Shown here piece by piece: positions 18,194 through 27,235 of a DNA stretch of 64,000 bases. Under the pieces are notes generated by a model, which saw only the letters and a program-made list of their open reading frames with translations, ran no database searches and was not told where the DNA came from. The stretch is from contig NZ_NTGA01000004.1 of the NCBI RefSeq assembly GCF_002289575.1, forward strand, positions 1 through 64,000, in the 5' to 3' direction. Made by a program: the position numbers and the translations under genes. Source of the stretch: Dietzia natronolimnaea. GTDB taxonomy: Bacteria > Actinomycetota > Actinomycetes > Mycobacteriales > Mycobacteriaceae. The stretch's first letter is position 1. The number at the start of each line of letters is the position of its first letter.

Positions 18194-19251
18194 CGGGCCC
18201 TGCCCTTGCGGAGCAAAAGCACCACGAACGCCGGCACGCCGATCAGAGCGGTGGCCACTCCGATCGGCAGGTCCTGCGGCGCGAGGACGGTCCGGGCGCC
18301 GGCGTCGATCCAGACCAGGAAGACCGCTCCCATCAACGCCGCCGTGGGCACCAGGACGCGGTGCCGCATGCCGACCACGGCCCGCGCGGCGTGCGGCAGC
18401 ACCAGGCCGACGAACCCGATCGCACCACAGGTGCTGACGATGACCGCGGTGATGAGGGCGGTCACCACCATGAGGACGAGCCGGGTGCGGGCCACGTTCA
18501 CGCCGAGCGCGGCCGCCGCGTCCTGGCCGAAGGTGAAGGCGTCGAGGCTCGAGGTGTGCAGCAGGCACGCCAGCAGACCGGCGAGCACGACGGCGCCGCA
18601 CACGGCCACGTCCGTCCACCGGACGGAGGACAGCGAGCCGAGCAGCCAGAACAGCACGCCGCGGGTCTGCTCGGCGTCGGCCGCGGTGTAGACGACGAAC
18701 GAGGTCACGGCCGAGAACAACTGGGTGGCGGCGACCCCGGCGAGCACCACCCGGTCGGTCGTCCCGCCGGAGGCGAAGGCCAACAGCAGGACGAACCCGA
18801 AGGCGGCCAGCGCCCCGACGAACGCGCCCGTCGTGAGCCCGACCGCCCCCGCGCCCACACCGAGCACCACGATGAGCACCGCGCCCGTCGAGGCGCCGGA
18901 GGAGATTCCGAGGACGTACGGGTCGGCCAGAGGGTTGCGGAGCAGGGACTGCAGGATCACCCCGCACAGGGCGAGCCCCGCGCCGGCCAGTGCCGCCATC
19001 AGGGTTCTGGGCAACCGCAGGTTCCAGATGATCCCCTCCTGGATGCGCGTCAGTCCCGACTCCGTTCCGGAGAGGCGCGCCAGGGCGGACTGCATCACGT
19101 CGCCGGCCGTCAGGCCCGACGGGCCGATCGTCAGGACGAGTGCCGTGGAGACCAGCAGGACGGCCACGCCGGCGAGCCACAGGAAGGCCAGGGCGGCCGG
19201 GTGCCGGAGAGGAGCCCGCCTGGTGGCGCGAACCGGAGGGGCGCTGGGCAT
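18190..19251 (-). CDS. btuC: cobalamin/corrinoid ABC transporter permease (BtuC/FecCD-like)
   Basis: A 353-aa FecCD/BtuC permease with about ten membrane helices. Blocks are LRLPRTLMAALAGAGLALCG, NPLADPYVLGISSGAS and GAIGFVGLVLPHAAR. FecCD permeases move siderophores or cobalamin; the riboswitch-led operon favours cobalamin or a corrinoid precursor. The start is taken at the ATG 19251, five bases after the btuF stop; a GTG at 19278 overlapping btuF is an alternative. Confidence 0.9.
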
Positions 19252-19255
19252 CTGC

Positions 19256-20284
19256 TCAGTTCGAAGGATCCTGCTCACCGACCAGCCCGAGCTCGTCGAG
19301 GCCCGCGGCGACGGTCTCCACCCCGTAGACCGTGCGGAGCGAGGGGCTCATCTCGGCGCCGGTGAGTTCGATGAACCTCCTCTCGCGGACGGCCGACATC
19401 TCCCGGGTCACCGGGTTCGACTCGAGATAGGCGATCTTGGCGGCCCCGGTCTCGGCGGTCTGGCTCCGGCGGGTCAGGTCGCCGAGGACGATCACGTCGG
19501 GGTCGCGCTCGGCCACCACCTCCCAGTTGATCTGGGGCCACTCCTGGGTGGTGTCGTCGAAGACGTTCCTCAGGCCGAGGGTGTTCGAGATGAGACCCGG
19601 GGCCCCGCAACAGCCGGCCAGGTACGGCGACTCGGAGTTGGCGAACCAGTACATCGCCGAGACGCCGGTCGCGTTCACCCCCTCCTGCGCAGTGTCGAGC
19701 CGGAGCTGGAGGTCCGCCACCAGTTCCTCGCCGGCCTCCTCGACCTGGAAGATTTGCGCGAGCTCGGTGATCTCCCGGTAGAGCAGATCCGGGGTGAACG
19801 GCTGCTCGCGCACTCCGTCCCCGGAGTCGGCGATCTTGCCGACGCAGTCGGCGGGGGAGAGGTAGGTGCCCACGCCCAGCTCATGGAACTGCTCGCGGGT
19901 CGCGACACCGCCCTCGCCGAGCGTGCTGCCGAACGAGGCGGTGACGAAGTCCGGTTCCACGTCGAGGACGGACTCCATCGACGGCGCGTTGTCGGCCAGT
20001 CGCGGGATGCCGGCGTTGGCGTCGGCGAACTCGCCCAGAACGGGGTCGGTCCAGGTGGCCGTGCCCACCATGCGGTCGGCAAGGCCCAGGGCGAGCAGGA
20101 TCTCAGTCGAGCTCTGGTTGAGCGAGACGATCCGCTCCGGGACCGAGTCGACGGTCACCTCCTGCCCGCAGTTCTCGATCGGGCTGACCGCGGGGCCGGC
20201 GGTGGCGTCCGGGTCGTCGGTGGCGCAGGAGGTGAGGACGAGGGCGGCGGCGCCGGCGAGGGCGAGCAGGCCTGATTTACGCAT
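19256..20284 (-). CDS. btuF: cobalamin-binding lipoprotein (BtuF-like)
   Basis: A 342-aa lipoprotein with lipobox LTSC (Cys20) and a class III periplasmic-binding fold. VPERIVSLNQSSTEILLALG is the family start of BtuF/FepB proteins. The start at 20284 (MRKSGLLAL) has GGAG about ten bases upstream; the longer frame runs into the riboswitch. The mature part includes paired cysteines (GCCG) unusual for a simple binding protein. An iron-siderophore role cannot be excluded from the protein alone, but the B12 riboswitch ahead argues for corrinoid uptake. Confidence 0.9.
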   Translation of the reverse strand: MRKSGLLALAGAAALVLTSCATDDPDATAGPAVSPIENCGQEVTVDSVPERIVSLNQSSTEILLALGLADRMVGTATWTDPVLGEFADANAGIPRLADNAPSMESVLDVEPDFVTASFGSTLGEGGVATREQFHELGVGTYLSPADCVGKIADSGDGVREQPFTPDLLYREITELAQIFQVEEAGEELVADLQLRLDTAQEGVNATGVSAMYWFANSESPYLAGCCGAPGLISNTLGLRNVFDDTTQEWPQINWEVVAERDPDVIVLGDLTRRSQTAETGAAKIAYLESNPVTREMSAVRERRFIELTGAEMSPSLRTVYGVETVAAGLDELGLVGEQDPSN

Positions 20285-20349
20285 GGGTGTGCTCCGAGGT
20301 CGCGGGCCTGGAACGCGAAGCCCGATCATGACCAGGCGGTGGGGACCGC

Positions 20350-20502
20350 GAGGGCCAGCCGGTATTCGGACTCGGGGTCGTCTGGACGGGGCGCCTTCCC
20401 AGATCCTGCGATCCAGTGGCATCGTGCCCCGCCATCACCCATACCGCTGCGCGTCAGTCCCGGAGTCGCACCGGGTTCCCGCGACCCGTTGAGGGTCATG
20501 CT
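20350..20502 (-). promoter_or_regulatory. cobalamin riboswitch upstream of btuFCD
   Basis: Minus-strand order: GGGAACCCGGTGCGACTCC, GATGCCACTGGATCGCAGG and GTCCGAATACCGGCTGGCC. These match the conserved core and B12-box region of cobalamin riboswitches. It ends about 65 bp before the btuF start. The 281-bp gene gap 20285-20565 holds nothing else I can identify. Confidence 0.85.
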
Positions 20503-20565
20503 GGCGAACTGACGTTAACACGACCCGGTCGTCATCCCGTCCTGGAGCGTCCGGCTGCGCCCGTC

Positions 20566-20676
20566 CTACAGGTGCTGTATCCGGGCGAAGGGGTATCGAG
20601 CGATCGCGCCCACCGCCAGCGCGTATACGGCGGTGACGGCGAGACCGAACGCCACGGCGATGATCGTGTACCCCAC
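20566..20676 (-). CDS. 36-aa single-span membrane peptide
   Basis: A GTG-started ORF one base after the MobA-MoeA stop. It reads MGYTIIAVAFGLAVTAVYAL, continues hydrophobic (AVGAI) and ends ARYPFARIQHL. One predicted helix with an Arg-rich end suggests a cytoplasmic C-terminus. Close spacing to the upstream gene implies coupled translation. It is too short for statistical support and no family is recognised. Confidence 0.4.
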   Translation of the reverse strand: MGYTIIAVAFGLAVTAVYALAVGAIARYPFARIQHL

Positions 20677-20677
20677 C

Positions 20678-22468
20678 TCAGATCCAGTCGATGATCTCGA
20701 CGAGATCGCCCGACGCTGCGCCCTCCGGGACCACGGCGAGCGCGGGAGCGCCTGCCAGGTCGGCGAGGTGGGCGGTGCGGACCCGGGCGGACAGCGACCA
20801 TCCGCCGGCTCCGTCGGGGCGGGCCGGGAGGATCCTCGTCCGGCCCGGGGCGGCCGCCCGGTCGAGTCCGGGCACCGGGACCAGCACCTCGGGGCGCGAC
20901 CTCCCGGTGAGTGCGTCGACGAGCGCGCGGCCCGTCGTCGCAGCGGCGCTCACCGCCGCGAGGGGATTGCCGGGCAGGCCCAGTAGGACGCGGCCGTCGG
21001 GCAGGGCCGCCACGAGCTGCGACCCCCCGGGCCGGACCCGGACCCCGTCGAGCACGATCGTCGCGCCGGCCCGGTCGAGGGCGGGGCGCAGGTGGTCGGC
21101 CACCCCGCGGCCGGTCGCCCCGACCAGGACGACGACGTCCGCGTCCGACGTCGCGGATCCGGCGCGGCCCGTGAGCACCGCGTCCATGGCCTCGGCGGTG
21201 TCCGGGCAGTGACCGGGTGGCCCGGAACAGGCCAACCCCGCCCGCCCGAGAACCTCGACGAGAAGCGGGCCCACGGTGTCGCGGATCCGGCCCGGTGGCA
21301 GTGGCGACGGGGTGTGGGCGGGCAGGATCTCGTCACCCGTCGTCACCACGACCGCGCGGACGGGACCACGGACCGTCACCGAGGTCAGGCCCGCTGAGAG
21401 GGCCGCGGAGGTCAGCGCGGGGTCCAGCGTGGCCCCCGCGTCGGCGAGCTCGTGGCCGGCGGCCCAGTCCTCGCCGGCAGGTCTCAGATCGTTCTGTCCG
21501 GCGGCGCGGGGCAGTGCCGTCACCACGGCGGGCCCGGAACCGTCCCGCGTCACCTCGACGAGCTCATGGCGCAGCACCCTGTCGCTCCCGGCCGGGACGA
21601 GCGCGCCGGTCGCGATGGGAGCGGCGGTCCCGGCGACCAGTCCGGCGGGCGAGTCGTCCCCGGCCCGGCGAGCCCGGCCGGTCAACCGCCACGGTCCCTC
21701 GCAGGCCAGGGCGTACCCGTCCATCGCCGACACGGGCTCCCGCGGCATGGGGTCGGCTGCGACCAGCGGTGCGGCGAGCACGGCCCCGGCAGCCTCGAGG
21801 GGAGGGCGCGCGGTCGTCGGCAGTGGTGTGAGCCCCGCGCGCAGGACGGCCCTCACGTGTGCCAGCGCGATGGGCCCGGAGGCGGCCACCTCGGCCCAGG
21901 TGTCGACGTCCCGCGCGGGAGCGCCCACGGTCACGCGGGTGACCACCTCGTCGTCGTACAGCGCCCGGACCGGTCGCCCGGCCAGTCCTCCGGATCGCCC
22001 CAGGGCCTCCAGCCGCGCGGCGAGGGCGCGGCGGTGCCACGCGGCGAGCAGGTACTGGTCGCGGCCGCCGGTGTCCACGGCCAGGGCGGCGGCGGGCCGC
22101 CCGGTGGAGTCAGTGGCGGTTCGCCCGGTGGAGTCGGCGGGGGGCCGCCCCAGCGCGGCGACGAGTCGGCGGAGGGTCTCGGCGTCGAGGTCGGGGAGGT
22201 CGCAGGCCACGACGACGACGAGATCGACCCGGTCAGCAAGCGCCGCCAGTCCCGCCGCGATCCCGGCCACCGGACCCGAGAAAGCGGGCTCCTCGCGGGT
22301 GTCGCCACCGGGTCCCACAGTGACGACGGGGCCCGCCACAGCGGCGACAGCACCGACCACGGTCTCGAGCATCGGTCGGCCCGCGATCGTGATGCCGGAC
22401 TTGTCGGCGCCCCCGAGCCGGCTCCCGCGGCCACCGGCCAGGACGATCGCCCCGACGGAATCGGTCAC
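20678..22468 (-). CDS. MobA-MoeA fusion: Mo-cofactor guanylyltransferase / molybdotransferase
   Basis: A 596-aa fusion. Residues 1-195 are MobA-like: LAGGRGSRLGGADKS (10-24) binds GTP and ACDLPDLD binds the metal; it links GMP to molybdopterin. From about 200 it is MoeA-like: REPVSAMDGYAL (244-254), TGDEILP, VLVGATGRGVADH and LLGLPGNPLAAV; it inserts molybdate into adenylylated molybdopterin. Both halves are close to full length. Joining the last two cofactor steps is less common than separate genes. It lies near the FdhF/YdeP oxidoreductase and FdhD, possible users of the cofactor. It overlaps the TetR gene stop by 4 bp. Confidence 0.9.
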   Translation of the reverse strand: MTDSVGAIVLAGGRGSRLGGADKSGITIAGRPMLETVVGAVAAVAGPVVTVGPGGDTREEPAFSGPVAGIAAGLAALADRVDLVVVVACDLPDLDAETLRRLVAALGRPPADSTGRTATDSTGRPAAALAVDTGGRDQYLLAAWHRRALAARLEALGRSGGLAGRPVRALYDDEVVTRVTVGAPARDVDTWAEVAASGPIALAHVRAVLRAGLTPLPTTARPPLEAAGAVLAAPLVAADPMPREPVSAMDGYALACEGPWRLTGRARRAGDDSPAGLVAGTAAPIATGALVPAGSDRVLRHELVEVTRDGSGPAVVTALPRAAGQNDLRPAGEDWAAGHELADAGATLDPALTSAALSAGLTSVTVRGPVRAVVVTTGDEILPAHTPSPLPPGRIRDTVGPLLVEVLGRAGLACSGPPGHCPDTAEAMDAVLTGRAGSATSDADVVVLVGATGRGVADHLRPALDRAGATIVLDGVRVRPGGSQLVAALPDGRVLLGLPGNPLAAVSAAATTGRALVDALTGRSRPEVLVPVPGLDRAAAPGRTRILPARPDGAGGWSLSARVRTAHLADLAGAPALAVVPEGAASGDLVEIIDWI

Positions 22469-23052
22469 GAGTCGGCCGCCAGGCGGCTGCGCAGGAAGTC
22501 GTCGACGAGGATCTCGATGTCCGTCTCGGTGAACGGACGCAGTCCGATCATGCGCGCGAGGACCACCGGCCCGGCGATCTGGGCCACCGCCAGGTCGCGA
22601 TCACCGGGGATCAGGGTGCCGTCGGCCTCCGCGGCGGACAAGATCGTGTGCAGAGGTGCGGCGTAGGAGTCCACCACCCCGCGGCGCAGCTCGCCCACCT
22701 CGTCGTCGTTCCCGGCTCCCCGGCCCATCGCCAGCCATCCCCACATCGACTGCTGGAGGGGCGCGTCCTGGATCATCCGCGCCATGGAGGTGCCCAGCTG
22801 GATCATCTGCTCGCGTATCGGGGCGTCGCCCGGTGGTGCCTCCGGCGTCGGCAGGAGACGTCGGAACGCCTCCGCGATCAGGGAATCGGTGGAGGGGAAG
22901 TTGCGGTACAGCGTGGTCCGGGCGACGCCGGAGACCCGGGTGACCGCGTCCACCGTCACCGCCGCGGCGCCGCCCGCCAGGAGTAGATCGACCGCGGCGT
23001 CCAGGAGTTTGCCCCGCGAACGTGCCCGGCGCGGATCGGTCGGAGACTTCAT
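22465..23052 (-). CDS. TetR-family transcriptional regulator
   Basis: A 195-aa repressor. The N-terminal helix-turn-helix is VTVDAVTRVSGVARTTLYRNF; the rest is a helical ligand-binding domain. It is divergent from an MFS exporter, with a 17-bp inverted repeat between them that is a likely operator. It probably represses the exporter and is released by the exported drug. It overlaps the MobA-MoeA start by 4 bp, so the cofactor gene may share this promoter. Confidence 0.9.
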   Translation of the reverse strand: MKSPTDPRRARSRGKLLDAAVDLLLAGGAAAVTVDAVTRVSGVARTTLYRNFPSTDSLIAEAFRRLLPTPEAPPGDAPIREQMIQLGTSMARMIQDAPLQQSMWGWLAMGRGAGNDDEVGELRRGVVDSYAAPLHTILSAAEADGTLIPGDRDLAVAQIAGPVVLARMIGLRPFTETDIEILVDDFLRSRLAADS

Positions 23053-23099
23053 GGGTCCATTGTGACGGCCCCCGGTGGTATACGGTGTGGGGACCCAAC

Positions 23100-23116
23100 C
23101 GATACTGGCGGTATCG
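23100..23116. promoter_or_regulatory. inverted repeat, likely TetR operator
   Basis: CGATAC-TGGCG-GTATCG lies midway in the 119-bp gap between the divergent TetR and MFS genes. The arms are perfect six-mers and the imperfect match extends outward (AAC/GTT). Size and place fit a TetR-dimer site. Confidence 0.65.
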
Positions 23117-23171
23117 TTTCTCGAGACCGTCCGACCGTGACCCCTGCCGACCCTGACCCCTGGGAGCCCAC

Positions 23172-24734
23172 GTGCTGGAACCGACCACCGGACGGCGCCG
23201 CTGGCTGCTGTTCGTCAACATCGTGGCGGTGTCGCTGGTCGTCGCCACGATGTCCGCGTTGTACACGTCCCTACCGGACATCGCCGTGGCCACCGGGGCG
23301 ACCCAGGCCCAGCTCACCTGGATCGTCGACTCCTACACGTTGGCCCTCGCCGCGCTCGTGCTCACCGCGGGAGCCCTGGGGGACCGCTTCGGCCGTCGGG
23401 CCACCCTCATCGTGGGGCTGGCCCTGTTCACCGTGTCCTCGGCCCTGCCCATCTGGCTGGACTCGCCGCTCTGGGTGATCATCCTGCGGGCGGTGGCCGG
23501 AGTGGGCGCGGCGTTCGTCATGCCCTCCACGCTCTCCCTGCTCACCGCCAGTTTCCCGCCCGAACGTCGCGGCTCCGCAGTGGGGATGTGGGCCGGGTTC
23601 GCAGGCATCGGCGGGATCGTCGGCCTGCTCAGCTCGGGGGTCATGCTGGAGGTGTGGTCGTGGAAAGCGATCTTCGTGGTCTACTCCGGCATCGGTCTGC
23701 TGGTGCTCCTGGCCGCCCTCACGATCGGTGAATCCGTGGCCTCCCGGCACGGTCGGCCGGACGTGCTGGGGTCCGTGTTCTCGGCGCTGGCGGTCGGTGG
23801 AGTCGTCTTTGGGCTCATCGAGGGTGCGCACACGAGTTTCTCCGACCCCCTCGTCGTCGTCACCCTCATCGTGGCCGCGGCCAGCCTGCTGGCCTTCGTC
23901 CTGGTCGAACTGCCGGCCACCGACCCCCTCCTCGACGTGCGGTACTTCCGCCGGCGGGGCTTCGCCGCGGGTTCCATCTCCGTCGGGATGCAGTTCCTGA
24001 CGATCTTCGGGTTCTTCCTGCTGATCGTGCAGTACCTGCAGTTGGTCAAGGGGTACGACCCGATCGCCGCCTCCCTGGCGTTGGCGCCGATGGCGCTGCC
24101 GGTTCTGGTGTTCTCGCTGGTATCGCCCCGCATCACCGCCGTGGTCGGGCTGCGGGTCGTCTCCGTGGTGGGCGTCGGCGCGATCGCGGCCGGGATGATC
24201 CTGCTCTCGCGGCTGGGCGTCGACTCCACATACTGGGACATCATGTGGCCGATGCTCGCGGCGGGCGTGGGTCTGGGACTCTCGACGGCACCGGCGACCT
24301 CGGCGATCGTCTCCGACATCTCCGTCGACGAACAGGGCGTCGCCGCCGCCGTCAACGACGCGATGCGCGAGGTGGGCGCCGCCATCGGCATCGCGATCTC
24401 CGGCAGTATCCTGGCCGGTCGCTACGCCAGCGGGATCGTCGACGTCCTGCCCGGCGTGCCCGAGCCCGGGCGGCAGGCGGTGGAGAGCTCGTTCGCCGGT
24501 GCGGTGGAGTTCGTCGCCGTGGCCGGGCCGGCGCTCCAGGGGATAGTCGACGCCGCCGCCGAGGTCTTCGTGACCGGGATCTCCGACGCACTGTTCGCGC
24601 TGGGTCTGGTCGCGGCGGGCGCTGCGGTGGTGCTGCTGTTCGTGGCCCCCGGGCGGGGCTACGTCGCGAAGGGTGAATCGGGGGCGGGGGATGCGGCGGC
24701 CGCCGATGCGGCTGCTCGCCGCTACGCTCGCTAG
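23172..24734 (+). CDS. MFS drug:H+ antiporter, 14-helix DHA2 type
   Basis: A 520-aa exporter with about 14 hydrophobic helices. Family blocks are LYTSLPDIAVATGATQAQLT, WIVDSYTLALAALVLTAGAL and GDRFGRR (motif A). The antiporter motif region is RAVAGVGAAFVMPSTLSLLT. It matches EmrB/QacA-like transporters. The GTG start at 23172 has GGAG upstream. The last codons lie in a 49-bp element duplicated at the end of the convergent oxidoreductase gene, which may have altered its C-terminus. Confidence 0.93.
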   Translation: MLEPTTGRRRWLLFVNIVAVSLVVATMSALYTSLPDIAVATGATQAQLTWIVDSYTLALAALVLTAGALGDRFGRRATLIVGLALFTVSSALPIWLDSPLWVIILRAVAGVGAAFVMPSTLSLLTASFPPERRGSAVGMWAGFAGIGGIVGLLSSGVMLEVWSWKAIFVVYSGIGLLVLLAALTIGESVASRHGRPDVLGSVFSALAVGGVVFGLIEGAHTSFSDPLVVVTLIVAAASLLAFVLVELPATDPLLDVRYFRRRGFAAGSISVGMQFLTIFGFFLLIVQYLQLVKGYDPIAASLALAPMALPVLVFSLVSPRITAVVGLRVVSVVGVGAIAAGMILLSRLGVDSTYWDIMWPMLAAGVGLGLSTAPATSAIVSDISVDEQGVAAAVNDAMREVGAAIGIAISGSILAGRYASGIVDVLPGVPEPGRQAVESSFAGAVEFVAVAGPALQGIVDAAAEVFVTGISDALFALGLVAAGAAVVLLFVAPGRGYVAKGESGAGDAAAADAAARRYAR

Positions 24735-24827
24735 CGCTCGCTGCGCGGCTCGAACCGGACGGAGTCCGCGCGCCGGTTGCTCGCCGCTGCGCTCGCTAGC
24801 GCTCGCTGCGCGGCTCGAACCGGACGG
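24714..24827. repeat. 49-bp direct duplication joining two convergent gene ends
   Basis: Positions 24714-24762 and 24779-24827 are the same 49 bases with one difference (A/G), separated by 16 bp. Each copy contains CGCTCGCTAGCGCTCGC, rich in CGCTCG inverted repeats. The first copy ends the MFS gene; the second encodes the last residues of the FdhF/YdeP-like gene. Confidence 0.85.
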
Positions 24828-27144
24828 TCACCGCCTTGAAGCCGGGCGTGTTGGACTCACGGGCGACGTTCTGCCGGTGGACCAGGTTGTTGGCCTCCGG
24901 GAAGTAGGCCGCGCAGCAGCCGCGGGCCGTCGGGTAGGACACCAGCCGGAACTCCTCCGCGCGACGCTCGCTGGTCACACCGTCCGCGCCGGTGAACACA
25001 CTCACAACGTCGACCAGCTGGCGGTCCGCGAGGCCCAGGTCGCGTAGGTCATCCGGGTTCACGAGGATCACCCGGCGCCCCTCGGAGATGCCCCGGTAGC
25101 GGTCGTCGAGTCCGTAATAGGTGGTGTTGTACTGGTCGTGCGACCGCATGGTCTGCAGGACCAGATGCCCGGCCGGCGCCTCCAACCACTCCAGTGGCGA
25201 CACCGTGAAGTGGGCTCGCCCGGACGGGGTGGCGAAGGACCGGGTGTCGCGCGGCGGATTGGGCAGCACGAAACCGGACTTCTGTCGCACCCGCCGGTTG
25301 TAGTCCGAGAACCCGGGGATCACTCGTGCGATGTGGTCGCGGATCACGTCGTAGTCCTCCGCCATCGCGCGCCACCCCACCGGGTGGTCGTGGCCGAGGA
25401 TCGCCTCCGCCATGCCCGCGACGATCTGCGGTTCGCTGAGCAGCTGGTCCGACACCGGTTCCAGCCGTCCCTGGGACGAGCGGATGACCGACATCGAGTC
25501 CTCCACCGAGACGAACTGCGCGCCCCCCGGATGACGGTCGTCGCGGTCCGTGCGCCCGAGCGTCGGGAGGATGAGCGACGTCTGACCGTGGACCACATGG
25601 GACCGGTTGGGTTTGGTCGACACGTGCACGGTCAACCCGGTGCGCTGCATCCCCGTCTCGAGCACGTCGGTGTCCGAGCACGCCTTGGCGAAGTTGCCGC
25701 CCATGGAGACGAACACGTCCACGTCGCCGCGCTCGAACGCCTCGAGCGTCTCCGTCGAGTCGTATCCGTGCTCACGCGGCGAGTCGATGCCGAACTCGTC
25801 GTCGAGCGCGTCCAACAACACCGCGCCCGGCTTCTCCCAGATCCCCATGGTCCGGTCGCCCTGCACGTTCGAGTGCCCGCGGACGGGGCAGGCGCCGGCC
25901 CCGCGTTTGCCGAAGTTCCCCTGCAGCAGCAGGAGGTTGACGATCTCGCGCAGAGTGTCGACCGAGTGGGGCTGCTGGGTGAGTCCCAGCGCCCAGCAGA
26001 TGATCGTCCCCCGCGAGTGCACCAGCAGGGTCGCCAGGCGTTCGATCTGGTCGCGGCGCAGCCCGGTGGCCCGCTCGGTGGTGTCCCAGTCCAGGTCGGC
26101 ACGCGCGGCGGCGTAGGCGCTGAACCCCTCGGTGCACGTGTCCACGAACTCCCGGTCCACGACTGTCCCGGGCGCCGCCTCCTCGGCCCGCAGGAGTAGA
26201 TGGCCCACCGCCTGGAACAGCGCGAGGTCGCCACCCACCTTGATCTGCAGGAAATCGTCCGCCACCGTCTCACCGCCCCCCTCGACCAGGCTCTTGGCGA
26301 TCCCCGTGGGGGACTGGGGGTCGGCGAACCCGAGCAGTCCGGCCTCGGGCAGCGGGTTGACCGCCACCACGCGGGCGCCGCGCCGCCGGGCGTCGGTGAG
26401 GGCGGAGAGCATCCGTGGGTGGTTGGTGCCGGGATTCTGTCCGACGACGAGGATGACGTCCGCGTGATCGAAGTCCTCCAGCGAGACCGTCCCCTTGCCG
26501 ATGCCGATCGTGGGCGTCATGGCCGACCCGGAGGACTCGTGGCACATGTTGGAGCAGTCGGGCAGGTTGTTGGTGCCGATCGACCGCGCGAGCAGCTGGT
26601 ACATGAACGCGGTCTCGTTGGCGGTGCGGCCGGAGGTGTAGAACACGCAGCGGCCCGGTGACGTGGCGTTCACGTGCTCTGCCATGAGTGCGAACGCGTC
26701 CCGCCAGGAGATTGGTGAGTAGTGCTCGTCGCCGGGCCTGAGCACGAGCGGCTCGGTGATCCGGCCCTGATTACCCAGCCAGTACTCGGTCTTGTCGCGC
26801 AGCTCGCGGATGGGGTGGGCGGCCCACCACTCGGGGGTCACGGTCCGGGTGGTGGACTCCTCAGCCACGGCCTTGGCGCCGTTCTCGCAGAACTCCGCCG
26901 GTTTGCGTGGCCCGGTGATGGACTCGGGCCAGGCGCACCCGGGGCAGTCGGTGCCACCGCGGTGGTTGAGGCGGGCCATCGCACGGGCGGTGCGGGACAC
27001 GCCGGCCTGCGATATCCCCCGCTCGAGCGCCACCGAGACGGCCTTGAGGCCCGCCGCACTGGTCTCGGGTTCGCCGATCCGGATCCGGGTCTCATCGATG
27101 TCGGCAGTGGGCGCGGACCGACGGATGTGGGGGATCAGGCTCAT
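24796..27144 (-). CDS. FdhF/YdeP-family molybdopterin oxidoreductase
   Basis: A 782-aa bis-MGD oxidoreductase of the FdhF/YdeP type. Blocks are CPGCAWPE (Cys67, Cys70), YTSGRTANETAFMYQLLAR, CSNMCHESSG (region of the usual Mo ligand) and MGGNFAKACSD. Only a CxxC pair is seen where formate dehydrogenases have a four-cysteine Fe-S site, as in YdeP proteins. The substrate is unknown; E. coli YdeP is linked to acid resistance. FdhD, which sulfurates the Mo site of formate dehydrogenases, is encoded 91 bp upstream, so a formate-dehydrogenase-like role is possible. Confidence 0.9.
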   Translation of the reverse strand: MSLIPHIRRSAPTADIDETRIRIGEPETSAAGLKAVSVALERGISQAGVSRTARAMARLNHRGGTDCPGCAWPESITGPRKPAEFCENGAKAVAEESTTRTVTPEWWAAHPIRELRDKTEYWLGNQGRITEPLVLRPGDEHYSPISWRDAFALMAEHVNATSPGRCVFYTSGRTANETAFMYQLLARSIGTNNLPDCSNMCHESSGSAMTPTIGIGKGTVSLEDFDHADVILVVGQNPGTNHPRMLSALTDARRRGARVVAVNPLPEAGLLGFADPQSPTGIAKSLVEGGGETVADDFLQIKVGGDLALFQAVGHLLLRAEEAAPGTVVDREFVDTCTEGFSAYAAARADLDWDTTERATGLRRDQIERLATLLVHSRGTIICWALGLTQQPHSVDTLREIVNLLLLQGNFGKRGAGACPVRGHSNVQGDRTMGIWEKPGAVLLDALDDEFGIDSPREHGYDSTETLEAFERGDVDVFVSMGGNFAKACSDTDVLETGMQRTGLTVHVSTKPNRSHVVHGQTSLILPTLGRTDRDDRHPGGAQFVSVEDSMSVIRSSQGRLEPVSDQLLSEPQIVAGMAEAILGHDHPVGWRAMAEDYDVIRDHIARVIPGFSDYNRRVRQKSGFVLPNPPRDTRSFATPSGRAHFTVSPLEWLEAPAGHLVLQTMRSHDQYNTTYYGLDDRYRGISEGRRVILVNPDDLRDLGLADRQLVDVVSVFTGADGVTSERRAEEFRLVSYPTARGCCAAYFPEANNLVHRQNVARESNTPGFKAVTVRFEPRSER

Positions 27145-27235
27145 GGGCCTATTGTGCGCCCGAACACATCACGGCGCAGCCGTGGCTCCGGTGCAGGGGT
27201 GGCCCCGGTGGGTACGCGTAGGTCTCTCAGGCCTC

